Shown: positions 37,604-48,300 of the stretch, piece after piece
Layout: the number at the start of each line of letters is the position of its first letter
Position numbering within the stretch: the first letter of the stretch is position 1
Assembly (NCBI GenBank): GCA_031216445.1
Contig: CM062215.1
Span: 7,772,001-7,836,000, forward strand
From: Lateolabrax maculatus
Lineage: Eukaryota > Chordata > Actinopteri > Acropomatiformes > Lateolabracidae
Direction of reading: 5' to 3'
Length of the DNA stretch: 64,000 nt
Made by a program: the position numbers and the translations under genes
Notes under the pieces: model-generated
What the model was told of the DNA's origin: nothing
The model's input: the letters and a program-made list of their open reading frames with translations, nothing else
The model's database searches: none

Positions 37604-40398
37604 ACACCCTCGTTACCCCTTAAGGTTTCACACAGCGACCTCAAACTGCAATAACGGAAGCGTCTGATCCCCTGCCTTTACTGACCAGTGTTCCAGGTGT
37701 TGTTGCAGTGCGACCAGGGCAGCTCGGCCTGGAAGCTGTAGCACAGGTAGAAGAGGGCCCAGGCCAGGATGACGATGTAGTACACACACCCATGCAGGAT
37801 AATCACCTGGCTGGCATAGCCGAGGCCTGCAGAGACATAAGAAGATGCAGACAGACAGATACAGGGTGCGATGGTTTACACAAGCAGATCTTATCGTTAG
37901 CTGATGTGCACCGGGACTACAGAGACAGATACACGCACGGAGCGTCGCGGTAAGACAAGCTTCAAAAGAATTCATGCGCATATTCTATTATCAGTTCCAA
38001 GTCACTTGAGTTCCAGATGAAAGGATCCATTCGCTGAGACACTCGACTTGCAGCCCACATCTAGTATATCTCCATTAAGAATGAATGATGGTCTTATGAG
38101 GCCTTGAGTGGGTTAGAAAGAGTAGGCTGTTTGCCCAGACAAATAGCTGTTTGTAGTGTCCTCTAATGAAATTCAGGCCATTATCTGATGATGGCAAATC
38201 AAATGCGCAAAGCAGTGAGGAATTCCTACAGAAGCATTTCTCTCGTTTGTGTAAGTTTGTCCGTATACAAACACGTGTGAGGAAGTCCTGCATATTCTTG
38301 ATGCGGTGCTACAGCAGAGTTTGTCCCTGTGCTAAACCCGTGGCCTCCACACAACTGGCTGTCAACAGAATACTGGCAACCCTGCGCAAATGTGCGTGTG
38401 CATCTGTCTCCTTTAACCTCTTTGAGCCGCCTGAACGACTCCACATTTCCCCCCGATCGAAAGCTCCAGAACAGCCACTAAATGGACCTTGTGGTGAGAA
38501 AACTACTGTTTTCAAAGTCAAAAATGAACATCGCCTTTTAAACCAACATTAACAAGAAATCAACAAGTGCTCACAAAAAATAGAAATCGGATCATCCACA
38601 ACTGCACGACAACTGGGCAAACTCCTTCTTCTGATGAAGATCATGTGATAGGATCAAAAGCTCCAGAAACAGCTACAAAAGGAACTTCATGGTGAGATTT
38701 TTTTCCTGAACTTTATTAGCTCAGTTTCATGCTTGTAAGTTGCATATTTTTATATCTAAATTACTGTCAGAAAACACAGATTTACGCTAGCTGCTGTGTA
38801 TGTTGCTCCACCACAGGGCAGCACGGATATTGACTGCTGCTTTTTGCATTCGTATCATTTACCCACCAACTACTCATTCTGCTTTGCCTATAAATAAATA
38901 GTGTCGTCTGGAAGATTGGATAAAAGTCCTGGGCAGTCCAGCTTGATATCCAGAAGAAAACTCTAAACAGATGGAGTCTGTTGTACAGCTCTTCTTAAAA
39001 ACCGTAGGCCTTTCCTTGATACTTCAATGCATTCCTACCATTCAAATGTTTCATAGTCTAAACCGGTTTCTATTCCTGAAGGATTTGGATTATCCGGGAT
39101 CACATGTGTACAACTTCAGTAACTTCCCACGGTGTTTTTTTCTCTTAAAAAGCATCACATTGTTCACGGCATGTTCTGTGCCTTGTGTAGCTGTTCCAGA
39201 CTGACATTATTAAAACAAGACATTCAACCTCCAATGTGTCTTTTTTTTTTGACAGACACTGAGAGAGTCACCTTCTGCACTCTTGAATTGTTCTGATTCA
39301 CAAGCGTGCCACATTTTCTGATTGCAGTCAGATTGTTAAAATCCGTTTTGTACTAATGTGTGGACTGTTGGCTCTGGAAAATTATAATGATATTAATAAT
39401 AATAATATTTATAATACAATAACAATCTGCACATTAATCAATAATGAAAATAATCCTTACTTGCAGCCCTTAACAGAACATGGATACACGTAACAATACG
39501 CAATGCAACACAGCAGCAGCACAAACAGCAGCCTAACAGAGTCTACTGATGACATAATTAAGGTAAGTGCACCTCCAAATAACGGGCAGATAGTCCTCCA
39601 GGCGCTGACCCCTCCCAGGCTAGTGTACTGTCCCAGTGAGGTCTCCAGGAGGAACAGGGGGACACCGCACAGCACCAGGAACAACAGGTAAGGTATAAAG
39701 AACACACCTGGACACAAACACACACGAGCACAAAGTATTACAGTGAGGACCTTTGCCTTTACCCCAGTTTTAATTGTAATCTGAACACTACAGCATGTTA
39801 ATAATCCAAAATAAACCCTTTCACTGGTATAAAATTTAACAAACTGTAATATTAACCCTAAAGTCACTGATCTGACCTGACAAATTAGTAAAAATCAGAG
39901 TAATGGACAGATTTTGGAGAACTTTCCTCATCTATCTTCAAGAGGATATCTACTATCGTATCATATCATATCATAGGTGTAAAAATACAAAATACACATT
40001 TCTGCAGCTCCAACAAACACCTTGAAAATGTCATGTTTTAAAGAATAAGAAAGGAGAAGGGGAGATGACAGACAGCGAGACAACAGAGAGAGACGGACAG
40101 AGTGGCAATTTTTCACACATTTTAGCGGGAACTTTGTCTCTTCGTCCCTTCCCCCTCTCCCCGGCTACCCCACACTCCTTTTACCTCCTCCGTTCTTGTA
40201 GCAGAGATAAGGGAACCTCCAGACGTTGCCCAGGCCGATGATCTGCCCCGCCACGGCCAGGAGGAACTCGGCCTTGTTGGCCCACTGGCCCCTGGCGTGC
40301 AGGCCGTCTTTGGTGGCCTCTTTCCCGTTGAGGAGGCCCACTTGGTGGAACTTGTTCATCAGCGGGTCTCCTTGCTGTGGAGGTATTTTATCAGTCAT
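30370..40398 (-). CDS. SLC6 Na+/Cl- dependent transporter, GAT2/BGT1-like
   Basis: Coding exons, 5' to 3': 40185-40398, 39573-39707, 37686-37826, 37471-37558, 37250-37382, 35604-35738, 34859-34962, 34261-34385, 33414-33526, 33168-33305, 32939-33041, 31123-31223, 30637-30807, 30370-30510; total 613 aa. The product has the 12-helix SLC6 pattern: [20 protein letters not shown] (53-72, TM1), Cys157/Cys166 as the EL2 disulfide pair, sequons at Asn158, 173, 177 and 183, [24 protein letters not shown] (TM6), LGLDTQ (391-396, TM8) and Asp452 in TM10. It would import a small amino acid-like solute (GABA, betaine or taurine) with Na+ and Cl- at the plasma membrane. Similarity by eye is highest to BGT1 (SLC6A12) and GAT2 (SLC6A13), but the sequence is divergent, so no symbol is given. 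Family-atypical residues: Gln52, Gly296, Thr395, Pro442. The donor after exon 2 is weak (GTGCAC). An alternative start adds 11 residues. Confidence 0.92.
32417..32925. repeat. Long purine-rich tract (GGAGA/GGAAA) in an SLC6 intron
   Basis: About 500 bases of the plus strand are nearly all A and G, built from loose GAGGA, GGAAA and AGAGG units. On the transporter's coding strand this is a polypyrimidine stretch in the 1.7-kb intron 31,224-32,938, starting right next to the 5' splice site at 32,938. Long open frames here are low-complexity artefacts. Confidence 0.9.
36243..36367. mobile_element. Foldback (inverted-repeat) element in an SLC6 intron
   Basis: A perfect 25-base inverted repeat (36,266-36,290 against 36,312-36,336) encloses a 21-base spacer. 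Outside it, a weaker inverted match continues: 'gagctcagacacttgact' at 36,243-36,260 pairs with 'agttaagtgtctgagttc' at 36,350-36,367. The arms near 50 bases with a short loop suggest a miniature foldback element. It lies in the 1.5-kb intron 35,739-37,249. Confidence 0.75.
37567..37600. repeat. (CA)n microsatellite beside a splice acceptor
   Basis: CA run in the short intron 37,559-37,685 of the transporter gene, starting 9 bases upstream (gene sense) of the exon at 37,471-37,558. On the gene strand it is a GT run. Confidence 0.93.
38455..38701. repeat. Two diverged copies of one repeat motif
   Basis: 38,455-38,501 and 38,652-38,700 share 'gatcRaaagctccagaa' followed by 'cagcYac', 'aa', 'ggaccttgtggtgaga' or 'ggaacttcatggtgaga' text. 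They lie in the same orientation about 197 bases apart in the 1.7-kb intron 37,827-39,572. The wording resembles a dispersed fish repeat; family unknown. Confidence 0.6.
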
Positions 40399-40680
40399 CG
40401 CTGGTTGTGGCAGGGACACACACACACCCCTGAGGAAAGAAAACACAAGAGAAAAGTTGGGCAGAGGGAAACCAAAGAGGATGATACGTAACGTAAAAAG
40501 CCAGGTGTTCTGAACCCGTCGGAGGAAGAAAAAATTCAAAGGAAAGTATCTACACTTTCTAAAGGACGAAGAAGAAGAGCACATGAGATGTTTTACTCAC
40601 ATGTTCGCAGCTGGGACTGAGCGACAAAACTTCAGGGTTCTTTTCTGACAGTTGGTTTGACTGTCTCACTTATCTGAGAT
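40399..40680 (-). other. Predicted 5' leader exons of the SLC6 gene
   Basis: The first coding exon has a good acceptor (TCCTCAG) after which exon sequence starts at 40,429. A good donor, GTGAGT, ends an upstream exon at 40,601, giving a 171-base intron (40,430-40,600). The upstream exon would extend to an unknown start near 40,680-40,750. The join makes an ATG across the junction (AT from the upstream exon, G from the next), in frame with the transporter. The pairing of these two sites is inferred. Confidence 0.45.
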
Positions 40681-41479
40681 GTGGGTCTCAAGGACAGACT
40701 TTCGGGGGTGTGTTTTCTTTATCTCTACCTCGCAGCACACCCAAGGTCAAAACTTGTCCAGCTTGCGTATATGGCTTCTTGCATTTTCGTTAAACACAAA
40801 TTAAGTACTAACATCTTTAAAACCTTGGTGCACAACATTTTATATATATAAATATGTATTTTTTATTTTAGGCCTAACTCAAATTACATTACTTAACTTT
40901 AGTTTTTATCACTTTACTTCTGATAGTCTGAACTAAACCAGATAAATGTATGTATATTTATATAGCAACAATATCCAATTTAAAAACATCTGCCTCCAGT
41001 AATATCAAAATCTCCCTCCATGTCTCATAAATGTGTTCACTCTTTGTATGTTGTCTCCCAACTCCCAGTGAGTTGATCTTTTCACACTTTTAATGTTTAG
41101 TGTCATTTCCTGTGGTGTCATTGGGGGGTGGGGGGGTGTCTTTTAGGGTTTATTAAGAACAAAACAGACATTTTGAGGCGTGATTTGTCTTGGAAATAAC
41201 CCAGGCTTATTCCCATGTGTCAGTTACAGAGGCGGGGGGGTCGTTGCACTGGCTGCTGGGATGCAAGAGGGGCAGATTGCCTGAGGAACTTTTCTCTCCT
41301 TCTTGCTGCTGCGATCCTTACCGTCCCGCTCTTCCGTTTCCCCGCACATCCCCCGCACATCCCCCGCACATCACCCCCCCCCCCCCCGCTGTGCCATGTG
41401 ACCAAACAAAACACACTGATGTAACGAGCGTAAACCTCCCCCCCAACCCCCATTTTTAATAAGACTGTCACCGCCACGC

Positions 41480-41910
41480 CAGTGACGGTTAACGGTGACG
41501 GGAGGGGGTACACCGGCTGTCCGACACACGTGAACGGTCCCACCACGAGACCCCGCGCCGCTGCCCTCTCCGCCGGACTGCGTGTCCCGCGTGCGGGGGC
41601 CCGCGTGCGTCCGCCTCACGGACGGCGCCCCCGCCGCTGGCCCGTCGGTCGGGTCCCCCCGGCCCCCCCGGGGTACGCGGCGCGGGGGAAAAAAAAAAAA
41701 AGAAAGAGGACAAACCGCAGAGAATGTGACATTGTTGCGTCGCCTACCTCCGCGCTGCCTGCAGGTCTGCGCGCCGCGACCACCCCCGTCTCCGGCTGGA
41801 CCATTGGTTTGATCCGACCAGGAACTGCCGCCACTCCCAGTGGGCAATGCGCGGATTACAAAAGACGTCTCGTACGTCACGTTTGTTTCCGTGGCAACTG
41901 GCGACGTAAC
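41480..41910. promoter_or_regulatory. CpG island, possible promoter
   Basis: GC-rich and CpG-rich block about 0.9 kb upstream of the predicted SLC6 leader exon. It contains a minus-strand CCAAT (about 41,800), ACGT cores within 41,863-41,909 (including TACGTCAC at 41,873-41,880) and an RFX X-box-like sequence, GTTTCCGTGGCAAC, at 41,885-41,898 with one mismatch from the consensus in each orientation. It may be the transporter promoter or that of an unrecognised plus-strand transcript. Long open frames in it are composition artefacts. Confidence 0.5.
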
Positions 41911-44900
41911 GATAAAGTCAAATTAATCATTAATTAAACTGCGCCGTTATTTCAGCATTTATTATAGGCCTTGAAACAAGTAGAGGTGTGATTGAGCTTC
42001 CGTTATTTCAATTTTCATCCCAGTGCCCAACTTAAATTGTGAATTTGCTGTTTTTATTTATTTATTTATTTACCCTCTGTTTCATTTGGTGTGTCTTTTT
42101 TTTTTTTTTTTTTTTTATGATTTTGCAAGTAAATGTTGTGTTAGGATAAGAGTAAAACGTCTTCAACGTGTTTGTCACCTGAGAGCTCTCTATGCCAACA
42201 GCAGTCACACTGGCAACTGATCCGCATATTACGGCGCAGGCCTTACAGGGTGTGCAAAGGTGTTGCTTAAGCAGATTCAGAGGCACCATGTTTCTTCTTT
42301 ATTCCACACGAGCCTTTGCTGAAAAACACACTTTCGGCTCCCAGTTGTGGACTCCTGTCCTGCAAATGGTCTCGGCGTCCCAAACTATTTAGAACACCTC
42401 AAGCAGCTCTCAGCACATTTAATGGGCTGTGTCATTGCCCATGCTCATTCAGCTGAGCATTTATAGCCACAGTAAAAAAAAGTCCAGGCTCCAGCTAACA
42501 GTCTGCTCCACGGACTTTATTCAGAAAAGTGCATTTCACTGCATGGACATATTAAGTTATATTACTGGGTGTATAAATTACATGCAAAAGTGAACATCAT
42601 TGTACTTTGATACTTTGACATGCGGATATATGAACAGCTGGGAGGCTCATGCAATGCAACGGTTGTATTCTAACATTGATTACACTCTCCAGACTTTCAA
42701 GAAGTGCCTCCAAGCTTATATCAAGACCACAAAACTTGTTGGTGTACTTTAGCTTAAATCTTAAATTTTAGTATACTAACATCAACTGCTTTACATTAAT
42801 ATTATATGAATTCTCTTGAAAGGTTTTTGTGTACACATGGAACAGACAATAGATACCTTGTAACAACACTGACGTTCATCAAGCTACAGAAAAGATTTAC
42901 TGAGTTGTTAAAGTTACACTATTTCTATGAATGTATATTTATGTCACAATTTGCTTTAGTCCCCCTCATTAGAAGAGAAAATTCCCCCCGCAAAAAATCG
43001 AAAAAGTCAAGGGTCAAGAGTCAGGAAGTGGTAAAAAGTCTTGCAATCATACACAAAGCACAAATTCCTCAACTACACGTGTGCACTCCACTCACATACA
43101 CACATAGCCAGCGTGTCCTCTCTCCGAAGGCAGACTCTGCTTTGCTTCCCAGGGGCCAAATAAAATCCCAGCTTTAAGGGTCCTTCAATACAGTCACCAT
43201 TGTTCTGTCCTGACATACCTGTAGCCCCTGTAAATGATGGTGCCACGGCGTGTAACTCAGACCAGGCGTAGCCGTACACAATATCTGCGTGCTTTATGGC
43301 TGCTTTTATTGGTGTCTGGCATCCAGGGCAAGGGTAGTGGGTCACTGATATACAGTGGTAGGCATTGTAAATCTCCTCCAGCCTGCCTCTATCCTGTTGT
43401 ATAACTGCAATTGCATGTACATTCAATTGCACCACAAAAGTGCGAAACACATGCAACTACAGCCCTCAGTAAAATAGTTGCTCACATAACACACATGAAG
43501 CGTAGGTAAGGGCTTCAATCTGCACAAAAACACACAATCAACCAAATGCAAACTTTAGTTTTTTTAACCAAAATCAAGCTCTGATGTTGCCTATGAAAAG
43601 TTAAAATGTCTGCAAGTTTGGCAAATGGGGGTTGACTAAAGAGATCATCTGACAAGCGGAAGGTCTCAGGTTCACTACGGCATCCCAACAGTGATGTCTG
43701 TTGATGTATGACCCGCTGAAAAGAAAAGGATATCTTACACCTGCCTACTCATTCATTGTAACCTAACCTGGGTGCCAGCTATACGTCAAAGGCGACAGGG
43801 ATATACAAACGCACTCCTGATGTAGGCTTACTGCGGGGTTAGAGGATTGGTTACTGGCTTCAAATAACCCTTCTAGGGCTAAAAGAGCTGCTTTAGTCAC
43901 TTGTGTTCTCTGATTGGACCTAATGGTAACAATATTGTCATGTGTGGCACAAAAGATGGTAAAACAGCACAAAAAGTTTGCTGCAAGTGACGTGAGTAGG
44001 ATTATTTTGTAATATGATATTGTCGAGGCAGGTTGAAAATGTAATGGGTTTGGTAGGTACGTTTACTTGACAATATTTTCTTTTTCAACCCATTAAGAGA
44101 GGTCAGAGGTCAGGGTCAGTACTGACTTGTGCATGTTTGACAACACAAGACCACCTATTTGACTGCAGTCTGTCACCTATCACACCAGAAAGGTGAATGT
44201 AATTCAATATTTGGAGGATGATTTCAATTGTCTTTGCAGTCAGACCAAAGACATTAACCTGCCGCCTCAACCTCCAGGTCAACCACACTGCAAGAAATTA
44301 AAGTGTTCTTCTTGCCTCGTTTGAACCCTTTGAAAGAGGAGGTAATGATGTGGTCAACATCAGACCTCTAACTCCTTACCTCCTTCCCAGACTCCACTTC
44401 CCATCCTAAATAGGTAAACATTCCTGTGGCTTAACCCCCTTCCTCTTCGACCTATGGGAAAAACATACCTTGTAAAAGAGAGTCGTTTAAATGTAACCTC
44501 TGGCCTTATGTCCACACTGTACAGAACTCCCCCGAGGCTTGTGGTAGGCCAGATATTTGGTGCTGATAATCTTTCCTGGAGATTTTATGGGAATGTTTTG
44601 AGGGGCAATTCCCTACATGAGTCTTTTAACCACAGTGGGTTGTCCCCGTGATGTGTTAGTGTTGCTTTCAAAGATTTGTGGGACTGGGCTGGAAATTGAT
44701 GGCAATTCACCCGAATCTCAGTCTATGCTCGTTTGTCGTTGTTTTCTTGTCTTAATTCTTATTTTTTTTTACTTTTCAAACATTAAAATCCCTCCAATCA
44801 CATTATTAAACACTACACTTAATATGTGAGTGGTATGTTGTGGGCAGTATATGCCACTCAGCAGGGTTTGCCACTGGTTAATTACTTCGACTAATTCAGG

Positions 44901-45372
44901 TCAAAGTGTCTATGAGTATTCCTTTGGCATGTGTAAGTGTAACCTAAGCCTTCTTCACATTGCTTACACCAGTAAACAATCTGAGATGAGAAAAATGGAA
45001 CAATGGCCATTTGACATTCACACATCTGCTCAGAAGTATTTGCTCTCTATGTTGCTCAGAGGGACCAGTAAGCAACTGCAGCCCTACTTGAGTTTATATA
45101 CTGAATGGACAATTTTATCTTTCTGTGAAAAATAGTGCCAATCAGTTAAGCCATTTGTCAAGTCTAATGATTACAACTTTTGCTTAGTTAGCTTATCTCA
45201 GCATAAAGACAGGAAGCAGTGGGAGATAGTAAGATAGTAAATCTGCCTATCAACAGCTCTTAAACTTTATGAATCACATCTCTCTCAGAAAGCAAATATG
45301 CATATTTCCCAAGTTATATGCCTTTAATGTATTTTTGGTAACACATTCTCCAACCCATCACTCATACAAAGT

Positions 45373-45394
45373 GGGGGGGGGGGGGGGGGGGGGG
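45373..45394. repeat. Homopolymer G run
   Basis: About 22 consecutive G, able to form G-quadruplexes and prone to length error in sequencing. Confidence 0.9.
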
Positions 45395-48300
45395 CTACTG
45401 CACAGAGCGCCACATCAAGCTTGAACCAACTTCCGTGACTAAAACAAACAAAATAGACCAAGAATGTGATTTATAAAAACAGTCTGACACTCTGGCTCCT
45501 GTCTGCATGCTGAATTCAGCATTTTGAAACCCCCGTCATGGATCCAGATTCTGGTGGTTTCATTATAATCAAGAAACCAACTGCATGTAAGCACAGTACA
45601 GAAAAAGCACACAGTGTACATGTGTCATCTGTACTCCAGAAAAAAAGCTGATTCAATTGCTGTTTAGTCAACCTACAGTACAAAAAGATCTTGTATTGAC
45701 TGCGCGTACCAATACGTTTGAATTCTTGGGAGGACGGCTTTTTCTGAAAATGTACATTTCTGCTTGAATGGTACTAGTTGGATTAGAAGTCCTAGCTCCA
45801 GCTTCAGTTTGAAATAAGCCTCTACTTGTTTAAAATGTGCACATTTGTTATAATCACAAATTGTAGTCACACAAATGATTTGGTTCAGTGGTGCTAAATA
45901 GATAAAATCATGCAAAAAGAAGGATACACCAATATATTTTGAGAAATGTGATTCTCGAGAACTCATTACTAGGCATGTCCTTATGCTGAACTTACCTCTG
46001 TTTATGTGGATGTGGATTCTCACTAAGCCTTCAATGTAGCGCCTTAATGAGATGGATTAATTACGACCCTGTTCGTCCGGGTCATTTTACAGAAAAGTGA
46101 GTGCAACCCTGCCTCTCCCTCGCCAGTCCAGCCTTTTGCCTTCGATGAACCAGGCTCTCAGGCGAATCTAGGCAAGATAAACAGACCCGGATTCCTGTTG
46201 TTCACTGAGGCTGAAGTAGGAGCTGAATTATTATATCATGGGGTTTTTCTAACTGGGGACTAATAAAGTCTCATTTCACTTTACATCAACCCTCAAGCAA
46301 CATGAACAGTGGTCATTTTGTTTAAACCGAACAATGTTAACAATGTTTAACATTCGGATTTGCCACTGTGACACTGGAAGCTAAATTTAACACTGCTGTA
46401 ACAATAATAAATTATACATTATATTTTATAATATATTATACAGGATACCAGCTTAATATTTGATACAGCTGAATCTGAGCTAAACTCATGGAGTTGGTTA
46501 AATTGATCTTGTAAAAGGAGGATAAAAGCGAGTATTGAAGTCAAGCCGCCAGTCAGCCAGTCATCTGTACAGTGATTAAACCATCTAATGTGGGTGAGAC
46601 TCCCAGAGCTTCACACTCTGGGGTGAGGTTGCCCCAGGTAGGAATGCAGCGCTGGATTATCAAAACATCACATAATAAGCCCCCCTTCTGCCACCACTGA
46701 CAGCAAATACAAAAAGACTCCTGTTTTTCATCCCCGTGGAGAATTAAAGACATGAGGGAAACTCTGCGGGAATCTAACTTTGAAGGGAGGTTGATGAATT
46801 AACTGGATGGAGGCTGCTATTTTCAGCCCACAAAAATAACAATGTGATTAATTTTCAGTGACCAGAACCCCACATATCTCCATTGTGTCGCACATGACAA
46901 CGTTGTGGGGTACCTGCAAGGTAATTATATCATTACAGGCCATCGCTTCCATTATAACCTGATTATTTCATTACGGTGCTCTTTGCTGACTTGGCAGCGC
47001 TCACTAGCAAGGTTTGGCATTCCATAGACAGCCGTTTCATACGCCTGGATGCCGAGAGACTTAATGGAGGTTAAGCACCTCGGTCAAGGGGCTCTGAGGG
47101 CCACATTGCTCCACTGGGGATTTGTGGAGGGGGCCCCTTGATTCTCTTACATTTTGTGTTCCTTATTGTTTATTGTACCTATATTGTGACTGGACACAAA
47201 AGCTGGTCAGAATTTTCCTCTATAACAACTGCTGTATATCTCTTTAGCAGTTTTTGTCAGATACACACACATGTTTTCTCCTGGGGGCAACCTTACCTAA
47301 AAACTGCCACGAGCAAAGGGCAAAAGCATTTGTTTTTAATGTACTTAGTATTTGGCCATTACTGTAAGGAACAGCGGCTACACTGTAGTCAATCCAAGGG
47401 ACATAAACTGGCTGATTAAATCGCTTATGCTGTGGACTAACATTTAACCTACTTCCCATTGTAGTACAAGTACATTGTTGTTTGCCATTAATGACTGATA
47501 TGTGCCTGATCATTTCGAGATTTGTACCCCTCTCTTACCTAATACTACATGGCCGTATTGGTAGTACCCCTGACATCATTTTAACCCTATATTTCATATG
47601 TTCCTTATTAACCCTCCATCTCAGATTGGAGGAGTTTTCAAAAAGCCCCTCTTGTCACCTCACTGTTACTCCCGCAGTTTTCTGTATCATATCGTAACTG
47701 TGGAATACTTTATACTATAATTACTTTATAGATTCCACAGAATATCAGTGTTGTTGAGATCGTTCTGCCCAGACTCCAGCGTTGTTTCCCAGTACCGTAC
47801 CCTGTAGGTACCCAGTACTTGTCTCCCAGTTGTCCTGTTATAGCGCTACATGTTTGTACCTTGTTATACGCTTGCACCTTATGTGCAGTCTGAATGTTTG
47901 CTTCACGCCACTGAATGTTACATGATTTATAGTTTTGTTGTCTTGGCCTGGGCTATGACTATGAGAAACACAATGTCGTTCCTCCATGTACTGTGCTGCA
48001 CTGTATACAAATGGATGGCAATGAAATGTCTCTTATTTCCTTTCACCTTTCCTCCAAAGGCCCAACTCTTACCCTCTTGTTCCCCATAGTTTTATTTTCT
48101 TCCACTCTACCTACATTTAATATTTTAAGTATTATGTTGGTACCTAATTCATACAACTATACTGTACTGTACTTTAAATCTGTAAATAAAGTGTTACTGA
48201 AATGTACTGAAAGACTTTTTTGTTTTTTGGCTCAAACTGGGACTCTTGATTTCTAATATCCTGGCCATCTCCCTGACCCTGATTGTTTCAGTAATTTGGT

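Noticed and set aside
30370..40398. Identity as taurine (SLC6A6) or creatine (SLC6A8) transporter
   Set aside because: TM1, EL2 and the TM5-TM6 region resemble BGT1/GAT2 more closely by eye; some TM6-TM7 residues are creatine transporter-like, so a formal phylogeny could still change the subfamily.
41482..41937. Plus-strand open frame through the CpG island
   Set aside because: Arg/Pro-rich composition artefact in several overlapping frames and on both strands; no domain recognised.
43073..43456. 127-codon minus-strand open frame
   Set aside because: No splice-site-supported exon, signal peptide or family motif; length is within chance expectation for this region.
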